Assembly (NCBI GenBank): GCA_022579005.1
Contig: MU401548.1
Span: 62,001 to 126,000 of the forward strand
Direction: 5' to 3'
DNA: 64,000 nucleotides
From: Poronia punctata
Lineage: Eukaryota > Ascomycota > Sordariomycetes > Xylariales > Xylariaceae
Shown: piece by piece, positions 48,411 to 59,507 of the stretch
Layout: every line of letters begins with the position of its first letter
Numbering within the stretch: position 1 is the stretch's first letter
Notes under the pieces: generated by a model
Databases searched by the model: none
What the model was told of the DNA's origin: nothing
What the model saw: the letters and a program-made list of their open reading frames with translations, nothing else
Made by a program: the position numbers and the translations under genes

Positions 48411-49589
48411 ATGTTGTTTAACATCTTCAAGGCCGCGGCCGTGGCTACTGCCGTGCTTTCCACCGCATCCGCCGCTCCCCTGGATGCCCGCGATGCCCAC
48501 ATCGTGGCCACCACCACCACGGCCGAGGGCCAGGTGATCGACTGGGTCAAGCCCGAGTCCCAGGTCAAGGATGGCAAGATCGCCACCCCGCCTGCCCCCC
48601 CGGCCTCGAAGCGCAACCTCAAGGCCAAGCAGCCGTCGATCGAGGCCATCCTCGGAAACGACCCGGCCAAGAAGGGTCCCAAGGGCACCGTCCCCAGACT
48701 ACGACCCAGCAAGGTCGAGAGACCGGCCAAGCGTCTCCCGACCAAGGACGACCACAACGTCACCAGCACCCTCTCCGCCCGGGACGGCTACTCGGGCCAG
48801 CACTGGTATGCCAGCTCGGGCCAGAACGTCAACAACCACGGAGGCAAGGCCGCCTTCAGCCTGTACAAGGCCTACGTCCAGAGCGGCGGCGACTTCTCGC
48901 TGCTGCAGACGGCCGTGATCCGCAACAACGCCGCCCAGGCCGGCGGCGAGGCCAAGAGCCAGACCGTCGAGGCCGGCTGGATCAACTACCCGGACCAGGT
49001 CCAGGCGCCCCATCTATTCGCCTACTACACGACCGACGGGTACAGCTCCAACGCCGATAACAAGGGAGGTTGGAACACGGACGTCGCCGGCTGGGTGCAG
49101 GTAGACGAGAGCATCTTCCCCGGCGTCGCCTTCGAGCCCCTGTCCACCGACGGCGGCGACCAGTACGAGGTCGAGATCGGCTACTGGCTGACCGAGGGTA
49201 ACTGGTGGCTCTGGGCCCTGGACCGCTACATCGGCTACTACCCCGGCTCTCTCTTCGCGCAGGGCGTCAACGCGGCCGACACCCTGGCCGGCTACTCCGA
49301 CGTCATCGACTTCTACGGCGAGATCTACAACAGCGAGACCGAGATGACCACGACCGACATGGGCAGCGGCGAGTTCCCCAACACCGGCTTCGGCAAGTCC
49401 GCCTACCTGCACAACATCTACTACATCCCCTCCGACTCGGACGCCTACGTCGACTACAACGGCGACAACCAGCTCGTCATCAGCGACACCTCCCGCTACG
49501 ATCTCGACAAGCACTGGAGCTCTGGCGAATCCTGGGGCAGCTACTTCTATCTCGGTGGCCCTGGTGCCGGTGGCCAGATCGGTGCTTAA
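48411..49589 (+). CDS. Secreted neprosin-domain protein (putative glutamic-type peptidase)
   Basis: The intronless gene encodes 392 residues. A signal peptide (MLFNIFKAAAVATAVLSTASA) is followed by a ~125-residue Lys/Pro-rich, propeptide-like region (with KRNLKAKQPS and RPAKRLPTK), and then a neprosin domain: GYSGQHWYASSGQNVNNHGGKAAFSLYKAYVQSGGDFSLLQTAVIRNN..., QTVEAGWINYPDQVQAPHLFAYYTTDGYSSN, GWVQVDESIFPGVAFEPLSTDGGDQYEVEIGYWLTEGNWWLWALDRYIGYYPGSLF, and FPNTGFGKSAYLHNIYYI. Plant neprosin is a secreted prolyl endopeptidase with paired catalytic glutamates; the Glu of the EAGW block and the Glu of the EIGYW block are candidates here. Coding sequence is much richer in GC at third positions than its flanks, with few rare codons, suggesting high expression. 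Peptidase activity is inferred, not shown. Confidence 0.88.
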   Translation: MLFNIFKAAAVATAVLSTASAAPLDARDAHIVATTTTAEGQVIDWVKPESQVKDGKIATPPAPPASKRNLKAKQPSIEAILGNDPAKKGPKGTVPRLRPSKVERPAKRLPTKDDHNVTSTLSARDGYSGQHWYASSGQNVNNHGGKAAFSLYKAYVQSGGDFSLLQTAVIRNNAAQAGGEAKSQTVEAGWINYPDQVQAPHLFAYYTTDGYSSNADNKGGWNTDVAGWVQVDESIFPGVAFEPLSTDGGDQYEVEIGYWLTEGNWWLWALDRYIGYYPGSLFAQGVNAADTLAGYSDVIDFYGEIYNSETEMTTTDMGSGEFPNTGFGKSAYLHNIYYIPSDSDAYVDYNGDNQLVISDTSRYDLDKHWSSGESWGSYFYLGGPGAGGQIGA

Positions 49590-50320
49590 AAGATACTCGC
49601 TTTCCCCCTTGTCTACCCTAGACTACCCGGTAGGGGTTGTTTTTTAGGAGGCATGTATATACGGAGAAAATTCTTGGATTCTTGAACATACTTGATTTGG
49701 CATAGATATTGTATATAGCGCGAAAGATAGAGCTGAAACGCATTTTGCATAGCGTATTCATGATTTCTTCCTGTCTTTTTAGGACATATCGTAGTATGTT
49801 TTCTCGCATGAAGTGATTGCTTGACTCTTAACCGACGGCCTGAGACGAAGTCTATGAGAGGAGCCCTCGACATCGCTGATACCTAGGATTGCTTGGTTAG
49901 GGCGATATATAGATGCTCTGCTTGCATTCGGGTCCCATCTAACCGTCGGGCCGTCCTCGCAATCGACTGGTTTAAAGGCACTGAAGAGAACAAATTAGAA
50001 AACCAGCTCCAGCGTTGCTTTTTTTCTCCCAAGTCTGTCTATATGACGTAGGTTCTATCATCAATTCGTTTAGTACTACTACAATAATAATGCTGATATG
50101 AAACTTGCCATATGCAAAACCCCCGCCGTATGCGAGTATCGTATATATATATCTTCTTGCCCCTAACCCCTATCCACAGTCCAAACACCAATGCGGGTTT
50201 GTTTCGAGTGTAAAAGTGTTGGCCATGTCTATCCGAAAAAGCCCACTCCACTCTATTTGATATACCGGAAACGCCTCGCAATGCACACAACAAGATGGCA
50301 AAGACCGCTATTCAAAAGCC
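49590..50320. other. Convergent intergenic region
   Basis: These 730 bases lie between the neprosin stop (plus) and the hydrolase stop (minus). No gene is supported. Confidence 0.55.
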
Positions 50321-52012
50321 TCACAGGTGAGCCTTTTGACGCAGAGTCTCCCTTCTCGTGTCTTCCAACTCCTGGGCGATATAATCGTTGAACTCGTCCG
50401 GATTGTCAAGATATAGGTGATGTCCCGCCTTTCTCACAACCATGACCTTGCAAGAGCCACGCTCATTTTGTTTCTCTTCCTCACTGGCTTGTGCAAGAGC
50501 CCTAGCCTTTGCTTGCTTGAGTTTCTCTTCCGAGGCAAGACCGCCGGCAACATCCATCCAGTCATTTTCACCGTACATGAAGACGATGGGCATACCCGTC
50601 TCCTTGACCGCTGGGGTAGACTCGGTTGCGGGTGTGATAGTTTGTCTGCCTACGCCGTGGATACGATTGATAATCGGTCTTCTGGCATGCGCGCCGGGGG
50701 CCAAGACGTATGGCAACACATATTCTCCACTGCCTTTCTGTCTGAACAGAGAATAGGCGTAGTCGTGTAATGTTTGCTTTTCCACCTCGGGCAAGTGATT
50801 AAACCGACGTGAAGTCCAGCCAGACACAAAGCGTGGTCCCAACGGACCTGCCAATCGCACAATGCTAAAAGGCGACACATTTGCATCCCACAACCATACA
50901 AGCCAGCTCGGATAAGGCCTCTTTTTCGATACCGCATTATTCGTTTCCGCCTTGGTGTCGCGCTTGCCCGTGGTTGCTTGCTGGTCCACCGTAAACTCGG
51001 CTTGGAACGTGGAATCCGACGGCTCCGGCATTTCAGCGTTTACGGCATACGGGTCCTCCGGCACACCAACAGGAGACGCAAGAATGAGTTTATTGATGCG
51101 CCCGGGGTATTTGAGTGCGTAGGAGACAGCCAAATAACCGCCAAGTGAATGACCAACAACCGTGAACTTTTCAAGTTTGCGAATCTTGCGCCACTCTTCG
51201 AGCGAGTCTATAAACCAATTCTCGGCTTCTGTGGTCTTGTCCTTTGGATCCTTCGCCGTGATCTTAAAGGGCGGCCGCTTCGAGTTCCCCATTCCTAGCC
51301 AGTCCAGAGCGTATATCTTCCACCCCTTCTGCCGACTCAAGGGCTCGAAATTCTTGTAGAAGAATCCTAGGCCGGCTCCGTAGCCATGTAGCATCACCAG
51401 CGTATCATCTACCGGTTCGCCAACACGCTCGATCGAGAATTCGTTGAGACCACGGCCCTTGCCAGATAACTCTACCATAGTCGACTTCCATAACCGCGGT
51501 CCATATGGATCGTCCTTGGCTGACGTTTGCGTTTGACCCGGGTCTTCCGCTGAGGGTATTCGCGCGAGCGGACTGCTGTCGGCAGCAATGGCTTGTTGGA
51601 GATATGGTATGCAGGATATTACGTTTCGTTCCGCCGCAGTCGGGGTAACATTAGTCCACTAAAATCTCGAGGTGAGCACGGAGCTGTCATTGCAATCGCA
51701 TGGCAACAAATAAGGGTGACTTACCCACTGCTGAACGGCTTCTTTGTAGCCGAGTGGGAAATAAGACATTCCGGGCCGTCGTGGAGGCGTCCGGCCTGAA
51801 GGTGGTGTCGGAGGCGTGAAGTCGGCGTGGGCTGTCGACTGTTCTTTTTCAGAATATGAACCAGCAGCGGTATGGATCGCTCCGTCGCCAGACACCGCAG
51901 CACTCCTAGACGAAGAACTTATCGGCGCAGTTACGTCGACCTGTTGTATTCGAGCAACGGCGGAAACAAGCTTCCTCGACTGGATGAGAGCGGATGACGG
52001 ATTTTTTAGCAT
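50321..52012 (-). CDS. Alpha/beta hydrolase of the ABHD4/5-CLD1 family, probably mitochondrial
   Basis: Relatives include yeast Cld1 (cardiolipin deacylase in mitochondria), Ict1 and mammalian ABHD5/CGI-58. Exons 51725-52012 and 50321-51658 give 1626 nt or 541 residues. The join EAVQQW/WTNVTPTAAERNVISCIPYL is in phase and typical of the family. Seen: an N-terminus without acids in its first ~24 residues (MLKNPSSALIQSRKLVSAVARIQQ), presequence-like; the HGYGAGLGFF oxyanion region; ALDWLGMGNSKRP; nucleophile elbow GHSLGG with S267; and the C-terminal H-x4-D motif HHLYLD (H509-D514), the family's acyltransferase-type signature that also supplies the catalytic His. The intact Ser and His argue for an active phospholipase or acyltransferase. 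Cardiolipin as substrate is inferred from the yeast homologue and the presequence. Confidence 0.9.
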
Positions 52013-53281
52013 AACGGATCAAGAGGAGTGGCCACTGGCCGATACCAGCACGCGTTATATATCTACGGGGCCGGATAGCGGAGACATAAAGGGTGCGACA
52101 TGCCGAGCACGCCTCGCAAATCCGACAAGTAATCTCAGGTAAATGTTTCAGGCGCCAACAATGCTGAGGTGGCCAAGTAGAGGTACAAGGGATGACGAGA
52201 AAGACCTGCTTGAACGTGGGAACAGGTCGCTCCTGACTTGCCGTCGTTACTCGTACACACGTGTAGGTATTGGCCAGACTGATTTATCCCCTTCCGATTT
52301 CTAACTACCTGTTTTAGGCAATGAAATCACGGTTAGAGCCTTAGGGGCGATTGTGAACCAATCGTTTCGACCATATCGGACCCGGCGAGTTTCTTAGCGG
52401 TTAAGAGGAAAAGGATGTAAGCACTTTAACTCCGTCGCCTACAGATGTTTCCTAGACTATAATCCACGCGGAGCCTTGTGTATCCCCGGCCCGTGCCAAA
52501 ATCATGAGAGCTAATCCAATAAAGGTAAACAATACTAGCATACGCCCCTAGGTTCTAACCTTGGAGTGTCTAGGCTTTCTAGTTTGAAGATAAACCTGCA
52601 TACACGAAGTATTAAATACACAACAATATCTCCAGGTTGTACAAGCTTGATTATAGGGCTCTGCGCCATACATCTCATGGTATCTTTCGGGGAAAGTTGC
52701 ATCGCGGATCAGTATGCAGTTCATGATGTGCTGGGGAGACAATAAACCCGTGCGCGTTGCTTATAAAAAGAGAGATATAATAGTATCTTGTGTCTGCCTT
52801 CTTCCCCAGTTTCTCAGTCCTCGACTCCTCGCCATCCGTTACAACTCCTTGATTTTCCTTTGCTTTATAAAACCGAAACGAATGTGTCAAAATTCCAGGA
52901 GACCCCTTGCGGATTACACGATCTGTGTGCCATGCCCGCCATTGACCCCGCGTTGTCAAGCAAACTCACTGCCTAACCTTAGGCACGTCCAGCTGTTTTT
53001 AGCAAAGAACGACGGAAACAAGGAACATTTGTTAGAAGCCTGCCCAAAATCGACTCGCGTTCGCTCCGGTTCATTTACTGAGACGTGGTCCCCAAAAGCT
53101 GTAAACCCAGCTAGCAGGTGGTTGGTTAATTTTGCTAGGTTATGACGATTGTTCGGGACCTGCAATGGCCAGTAGATGGAATGCTTCAAAACAAGCCTTC
53201 AGTAAGCATAGTAGGTTAGCTGACGTGTATTCGTAGCCCTAGCACATGGGTATCTGAAAAATAAGTCGGCTGGTAGGGATA
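52013..53281. other. Intergenic upstream of the hydrolase
   Basis: This 1.27 kb carries the hydrolase promoter, with a TACTCGTA word at 52248. Short ORFs on both strands have no recognisable product. Confidence 0.55.
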
Positions 53282-53497
53282 TCATTGCAATAATCTCAGC
53301 TCATGACTGGTTTGCTCACAAGATTTCTTGCCTGGCTGGAAGCCCCCAGGCAGAGGATCGGGATAGTTGATCTCGGCCACATTCTTCTTGGTAGCGGATA
53401 TGTTATAGATTGATTTGGCATTCTTTGTAGTTGAAGTGGCTGGCTTGGCTGGGGTATATGAAGTTGTAGTCGAAGGTACTTTATTTGAAGAAGGCAT
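53282..53497 (-). CDS. Small hypothetical protein, 71 residues
   Basis: An intact ATG-to-stop frame, rich in Ser/Thr/Lys/Pro in its first half and ending NYPDPLPGGFQPGKKSCEQTSHELRLLQ. There is no signal peptide, TM segment or known domain. It lies between two unrelated genes with ample spacers on both sides, and its composition is more protein-like than the random ORFs nearby. It could be a real small gene or a chance frame; conservation would decide. Confidence 0.35.
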   Translation of the reverse strand: MPSSNKVPSTTTSYTPAKPATSTTKNAKSIYNISATKKNVAEINYPDPLPGGFQPGKKSCEQTSHELRLLQ

Positions 53498-54600
53498 GTT
53501 GTTATGAGATTGGATTCGAGACCGTTCAGTTATTCTTGTTTAGTGTCTTGGTGACTTGAGCTGAAGCTTTTTGCCGTCTTAAATACAACTAGAGGCGACG
53601 GTGCGAACCAACCATGCTTATATAGAGACCTCGAACGCCGAGTCTTGTACGCATATGGTATGCGTATGCGCTGCTCAAACGACCTCGGTGAACTGCGGTG
53701 CGACTACCGTAGCCCAAGCCTACGAGCACATGGTGATGCCATGCATGTATCTAGTGTCTGCAGTGAGACACGTAATGTTTAACGTCGAGTTCCGTCCCTT
53801 TTGAATCGACACAGGTTGCGCGAGTGGCATCGCGGGGCTTCCCTTTGCAAAAGTAAGCAGGAAACTGCGACTTGGTATGCGTAGATGTTGATATCTTTCT
53901 GCTCTCAGCCCATGCCGCGAAAGTTGAGACTGATTTCTTTTGGGAATGCGACGTAAGCGTTGACGTACCTCCCTACCTTGGAGTACCTACTGCATGCCCG
54001 TTTTTAGTGTTATTCGGAATAGATTATTGGCGCGTTGTCTCGCATTACGCTCAGCAGAGAAACATGCTCCCCGCAAAACTGTTGTCCTACGAATAGATAC
54101 CTTACGTACATACATACGCGTACTTGCGCTGATAGGTATACTCGTAGACCTTGAGGTGCTATCCTTTCGTAGAAGGCACGGTATTGGTGTAGGTTAGATA
54201 GGTAGATACTGATGCTTCTTATCGTGCTGTGCTTGCGTAAACTCTTGGCGGGCTCTCCACTGTCTGGCTTAGGGGCTTTTTAGCGCGACGGCAGCCAGCC
54301 TTAACTTTCATGACGTGCAGTTTGGAGTCCTTGCCAGTACCAACGTACAGAATGTTCCATTGGAATTTCGCCAACGCAACCATACGACATTCCAAAGCCG
54401 CTCAACAAGGACAACGACCGAAACCCTGACCGCATATCTCACTCACCGCCTTTCCGAACACTACTTACCGAACTCCTCATCGAAACTGATGTTCGTAATA
54501 GGTCTGTGACTCACGTAAACGTGGGCCTACGTCCATTCCGTCACCCCTCGTTTGCGGTCCGCCCAGATCTCGTTTGCCGGGACGACTCGGTCTCTCCACG
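53498..54600. other. Intergenic: SPO7 promoter side
   Basis: This 1.1 kb includes a TACTCGTA word at 54139. Short ORFs have no recognisable product. Confidence 0.55.
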
Positions 54601-55845
54601 ATGGCAGATTCGATCGACTCTATCGTGAAGGGCGCACCGCAGCCTGGCCAAGAAATCAAGTCGCCTCCTGTTGGCACCAGCGGCATCGATGTCCTGAAAC
54701 CGGTCGACCCTTTACATAGCGCCCCGAGCTCGCCGTCGATGATCTATCTAAACATGCTCATTCTCGAAGCCTCTCTCCGCGCCCAGTACCTAGAACTACG
54801 AGCTCGCCGGAGAAAACACACCTTCTTCCTCGGTCTACTTTGCGTCTGGCTTGCTGGCTTCGGCTATGCTCTTTTCTTGGCACCCCGTGAGGACGGGAGC
54901 GGCGTTGGTGGTTCGGTATACTGGGTGGTGGACATGGCCGAAAAAGTATGCTTCATTAGCGGTGTCGTCACGGGAATCCTGCTCTGGGCCACTGGAATAT
55001 GGGAGCGCGGTATCCGGTGGCCTCGTAGGTGGTTCGCCATATCCAACAGGGGTCTACGAGGTTTCAATTGCAAACTTGTCCTCATCAAAAGATCCTGGCT
55101 TGTCGAACTCATATCGACCATCGCCTTCTTCTTTACCTATGGCGCATTCTCGAGCACCGCGGGGCAGTATAGGATGGTGGATACATCCATCTTGCGAGAA
55201 GTTGATAAGGAGCTCAATATTAGCCGGAAACAACATCCACATTTACCCTTCACCGGCAGCGACGAGGACAGAGGTGGCCATGAAGAGGACTTGGCTCCCG
55301 GCGGTGACTATGTGAAACTCCTTCTATGGCCCAAGCCGTTTTCTCCCAACTTTCGGGAGAACTGGGAGATATATAGGAGCGAATATTGGGAAAGAGAAAA
55401 CGAGCGACGGGCCTTGCTGAGGAAAAGACTGGAGGCAAAAGATAAAGAAGACGCCAAACGACGTAGTCGTTGGTTCTGGTGGTTCCCCAAAAAGCTTTCA
55501 GCCGATGACAAGACACAACAAGGAACAGGCGCCGAGTTGGAGAAGGGCCACCATCACCGTGCTTCAGCCATAGCGAGGGAGACCAAGCGTACAAGAAGCG
55601 GAAGCATTCGACGAGGTAGTATTTCGGCAGGGTCTTCGCGAGCGCCTACACCTCCAATAGATTCTGACGAGAGTGGGGTCGGTAGGGGGGCTGGTATCGG
55701 ATCTAGCTCGTCAGATAAGAGGCGCAAGAGGCATGTCTCTACTAGTTCAAGATCCAAGCGGTCGGGCATCGACTCTCAGTCTGTGACCCCTGAGTTCCCA
55801 TCTCCCCTGGCTCGAGAAAGCAGTGTTGGAAGTTCGGGCTCTTGA
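54601..55845 (+). CDS. spo7: SPO7-like regulatory subunit of the NEM1-SPO7 phosphatase
   Basis: SPO7 anchors and activates NEM1, the phosphatase that dephosphorylates lipin (Pah1) at the nuclear/ER membrane, linking triacylglycerol synthesis to nuclear membrane growth. A single exon of 1245 nt encodes 414 residues. The upstream in-frame extension begins with TTG, so the ATG at 54601 is used. Parts: polar N-terminus; the conserved MIYLNMLILEASLRAQYLELRARRRKHTFF; TM1 about 74-94; TM2 about 115-134; then RWPRRWFAISNRGLRGFNCKLVLIKRSW and a further hydrophobic stretch (WLVELISTIAFFFTYGAF). The motif block LLLWPKPFSPNFRENWEIYRSEYWERENERR is typical of the family. The C-terminal ~120 residues are Ser/Arg/Lys-rich and disordered. 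Filamentous-fungal SPO7 proteins are longer than yeast Spo7 (259). Confidence 0.92.
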   Translation: MADSIDSIVKGAPQPGQEIKSPPVGTSGIDVLKPVDPLHSAPSSPSMIYLNMLILEASLRAQYLELRARRRKHTFFLGLLCVWLAGFGYALFLAPREDGSGVGGSVYWVVDMAEKVCFISGVVTGILLWATGIWERGIRWPRRWFAISNRGLRGFNCKLVLIKRSWLVELISTIAFFFTYGAFSSTAGQYRMVDTSILREVDKELNISRKQHPHLPFTGSDEDRGGHEEDLAPGGDYVKLLLWPKPFSPNFRENWEIYRSEYWERENERRALLRKRLEAKDKEDAKRRSRWFWWFPKKLSADDKTQQGTGAELEKGHHHRASAIARETKRTRSGSIRRGSISAGSSRAPTPPIDSDESGVGRGAGIGSSSSDKRRKRHVSTSSRSKRSGIDSQSVTPEFPSPLARESSVGSSGS

Positions 55846-57003
55846 CCTGTTGAAAAGCGATCCGCTCCAAGCATATTTCCTCTAGCGATGTAATGATATC
55901 CAAAATAGAACTGGTTTGATGCTAGATATTATGCGCATTCCCAATGCATGATATACTTACAATACAAGACGTCCCTAAGACTGTGCTTTCTATAGTGATC
56001 ATACCTTAGCAAGTTGCTACTCCTGGTTGCTACCTACGTATGTAGGTAATCAATGTATCTGTGTAGGTGAGGGGCTACTACTGCCAAGCGTAGAGAAACA
56101 TGTCTTTACTAGGGCTGGGTAAAGTAGGTAGGCGATAATACTCGAGTACCCCAACTTGCGATCAATATTCAGATGGGTGTTGCAATGATATATCTTACCT
56201 CGACTAAATATAATATAGATTACCTAGGTACCTACCAACATGAAGTTATATTTGTAGAACTGGAACAAACCTGATCGTAATGCAAGGTACTTTATATAGG
56301 ATACGACGGGAGTACCTACATGTACATAGCAGGTACGAGTACATCCTTACGAGCAGATACTACTATGATACACTAGAAGATTAAAACACGCGCACTGTAT
56401 ATCACACTCTTACCCACTCGCCTCTTACAAATGACCAGGACAAGTCAGGCAACCACCACGTTCTCTTTAAAGAGAGTGAATGCCTATCAAAAAGAAAACA
56501 ATGACATTTTTATCTGTTGCGATTACCACCTCCAGTATATCCTCCCTTCCACAACAAAATATCCATACATTATATCGAAAGGTTGATCCTGTCATAATGG
56601 GTTCTTAGATTGGTGGTATGTGGCTGCCACAAGTGGTAAAAACTTTGTGCAACTCGAAAGTCGAATGAACGGCAACCGCGATGCACGCATTGTCCATTTA
56701 CTCAATTTGATGTGGCCTCTGCACGAATTGCAACCTGGACTCGCTTCTTCTTTTATAGTTGCAACTGTAGATATTCCGCGACACATTGTCAGTGCATATT
56801 ACCTATCAACCATCCCAACCGTCAAGCTTTGCGCAGCGCTCTGTCATCGACGTAATATCTTGTCCTGGCATCGTAGGTAGATACACCTATGCAAGGCTGG
56901 ATGTCAAGGCGGATTAGCTAGAAGCAGCACGCCGTACCCCGTTGTGCACAAGGTAAGTTGCCGGCCGAATATTGGTGAGTTGATTATTGTTTCTGACCTC
57001 GAG
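55846..57003. other. Intergenic: SPO7 3' region and phosphatase promoter
   Basis: This 1.16 kb is rich in TACCTA/CCTAGGTACC words around 56030-56240 and has a TACGAGTA at 56334. A GT at 56953 could be a donor for an untested upstream exon of the next gene. No other gene is supported. Confidence 0.5.
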
Positions 57004-58008
57004 ATGACGCCTTTAGGCCACGGCAGGTCCGGCGACGTGATGGATCGGCTACCAGTTTACCAGCAATTGGCGACGCCTGCTGCCCCTTACACTACGAAAC
57101 CTCCCAGTTCGCCATGCCTCCAGGTAGACAAGACGTTGCAGTGGCATGACCCGATAGCAGTCGTAGCTCGCTACGATGCCATTGACCCATCCTTCTTGAG
57201 CGCCGAGGAACTTTCAATCATCACGCAGGGTGGGCTTGAGCAAGTCGCGCACGACACATCGATCACTTGGTCATACAATATGCGCCATGAGGCCCAGCGT
57301 GTCTTGGACTATCTTTATCTCGGGCCGTCACGCGTGGTGCGCAACCACCAGTGGCTTCGGAAAGAGGGAATCGCCATGGTTCTAGCCGCGCGAGATGCAA
57401 CACAGGCAGGGCTGAATTTCCTGGCCGTCGACAAGGACGCGAAGGCGTTGGGCATTGAGGCTCGGTACGTGGATGTTTCGGGCGATCAGGGCCTTGTTGG
57501 CATATTCCCCTCGGCCGTACGAGCGATCAATGAGCATATGCTTCGAATCAATAAAGGACAACATGGAGGCGCAGCAGCAGCTCTGTTGCAGAAGGAAACT
57601 GTGCCGGCGAGCTCTGTCAGAGGCAAGGTCTTGGTCTTTTGCGAGACGGGAAACGAGCGCTCCGCTAGCATCGTGGCTGCGTACCTGATGACTGTTTTTG
57701 GTATGACAGCGGGCCAGGCATGTCATTTCGTCACCCATAGCCGGTTCTGTTGTGGCATGAACGAAAGCATCAGGAACGCCCTCCAAGTGTACGGGGATAT
57801 CCTTGCAGCCCGCCGTACGGTTCACCAGTACGAACTCAAAGGCCAGGCTGTCCCTGCACTCCATAAGGCCAAAAGGCGGATCGAAGATACCAACGATGGC
57901 GTGGACGACGAAGGCGACGCCAACATGACTGGCGTCGAGGGGTTGCAACACCCGGAAAATGATTATTTCGCGAGCCGCCGTAGATTTGTTCCTTTCCTCA
58001 GCAAGTAG
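57004..58008 (+). CDS. Dual-specificity-phosphatase-like protein
   Basis: A single exon of 1005 nt encodes 334 residues from the first in-frame ATG (57004); the longer frame begins with GTG. The fold is that of a DSP: ...EAQRVLDYLYLGPSRVVRNHQWLRKEGIAMVLAARDA..., YVDVSGDQGLVGIFPSAVRAINEHM, then the phosphate-binding loop VFCETGNERSASIVAAYLM. C213 and R219 form the CX5R signature, but the usual His before the Cys is Phe, and the loop is CETGNER. Asp in SGDQ may be the general acid. An insertion of about 20 residues (KGQHGGAAAALLQKETVP) precedes the loop. The enzyme could be active with an altered loop or be a STYX-like scaffold. The C-terminus has a basic-acidic tail (KAKRRIEDTNDGVDDEGD). It is not linked to a kinase gene in the window. 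Confidence 0.82.
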   Translation: MTPLGHGRSGDVMDRLPVYQQLATPAAPYTTKPPSSPCLQVDKTLQWHDPIAVVARYDAIDPSFLSAEELSIITQGGLEQVAHDTSITWSYNMRHEAQRVLDYLYLGPSRVVRNHQWLRKEGIAMVLAARDATQAGLNFLAVDKDAKALGIEARYVDVSGDQGLVGIFPSAVRAINEHMLRINKGQHGGAAAALLQKETVPASSVRGKVLVFCETGNERSASIVAAYLMTVFGMTAGQACHFVTHSRFCCGMNESIRNALQVYGDILAARRTVHQYELKGQAVPALHKAKRRIEDTNDGVDDEGDANMTGVEGLQHPENDYFASRRRFVPFLSK

Positions 58009-59507
58009 CGGACCGGTTTCGAGAGAAGATTAGTCCTGTCTGACTGCCCGCGCCAATTCGTCTCCTGTTTTTCTCGAGCAGCCGAATGATGTATTTCGTC
58101 TGCTCACGAGGGGATAATATGCACTAGACGACCTCGGACGCGCAAGGCATAACGGCACGGCAGGTTCCCAGGTTACCTAACCGGAGCCTTGGACGGGTGA
58201 TAAACTACGTTATAAGCAGTTTAGGCGTTATTATTAGTGGTGAGGCTCGTCAGATCCATCGTATGGCGCACAGAGTCTAGGAGATATTTGGGCTGGCTTA
58301 CACTTGCATCGGTCGGCGTTTCGGGTTTGTTATGGCGGCGTAGAGTCGTGCAATAAGGCGTCTGCCTACCTAGCTATTAATTACTGGACTGTGATACCGG
58401 TCCAAGAGCTATTCATTTTAGATTATGAACCCAGAATATATTCTACATGTTAGACACAAAGCCTCACGCCTTTCTATGTCGCGCACTGGATGGCTGAGGT
58501 ATTCTCATATAGTACTACTATTATATGAGATGCTGCCACAGCCCGGTTCGCTTGAACCAACCCGCGCTTCCTTGAGGTGACACAGCAACATGTATGGGGG
58601 ACCACGGCATGACGTCTGTCACCATTTTATTTTCTTCAACCCTGACAAACCGCGCTTATAGCCCTGGCTTGGTGGTAATATGACATAGCTCCCGGCGGTT
58701 TTCTATCAACTGCTCCAAGATTCTATACTGCCCTTTCGTTGGTTTTACTACTAAGTAGTCTCTGTCATGGCACATTTTGATGGTGCTCGTGTATTCCTGT
58801 TGCGCCTATGCCGTGGTCTCTCGAGTCCGACCAACTGACGGCATTCCAATGTCGCTAATCCTTGCCGGAGCTTTTAAGCAGATGATGATTTTCGTTGATT
58901 GATTAGTCGTAGTGTCACCTATATCCCCGCTGTGCTACTTGAGAGTCCCCAAACCTCAAACGGTGCCCCTTGTGGAAGACAAGGCAACCGGGAACTGGAA
59001 TCTGGGATCTGGGATCTGGGATCACTGATTTCCCCCTTTCCCCTTTCCCCTTTCCCCTTGCCCCACACACTCATGGTTCGAAATGCACAAAAGGGTGGCG
59101 AGGTGCCGCTTCACAGTCAATATGAATTTTCTACCTAGGGGTATTACGTGAATCACTCATGCCAACGGGAAAACACACAACGACAATGTCGAAATCTTCA
59201 AAACTTTGCAACCTACTCCCCGAAAATGAAGCTTCCGAAAAGTCCGAAAAGGACTCGAGCGTCGAAGAATGCTCCTCGTCCCAACAGGACAGACGGCTGT
59301 TACGGGGTCCATTTTCTAGGTCATCTAGAGGAGATGACGAGCGGGAAACTGGTGTTGTCAAACAATCTGTATATAATCCCGGCGGTCCCTCCAGTTAGTA
59401 GCCCTCTCTTTTTATTCTCCTATACCGGCCTATTTGATTTCTCACCTTTTACAGGAGTGTTCGAAATCACCCTACCTTCCACGACGACTTTACAGCGCCT
59501 ATTCAAC
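58009..59507. other. Intergenic upstream of the tail-anchored gene
   Basis: These 1.5 kb have simple repeats at 59001-59058. Overlapping opposite-strand ORFs at 59131-59398 are both Ser-rich and low-complexity, and neither is supported. Confidence 0.5.
59001..59058. repeat. Two adjacent heptamer tandem arrays
   Basis: Three copies of TCTGGGA at 59001-59022 are followed by four of TTTCCCC at 59029-59058. The two units are nearly complementary, so the pair could form a weak hairpin. Confidence 0.75.

Noticed and set aside
49014..49514. 166-codon open frame antisense to the neprosin gene
   Set aside because: Val/Asp/Gly-rich shadow of a GC-biased gene, with no start context or domain.
59131..59398. 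Overlapping Ser-rich ORFs on both strands upstream of the tail-anchored gene
   Set aside because: Both are low-complexity with no splice link or domain; at most one could be real and nothing favours either.
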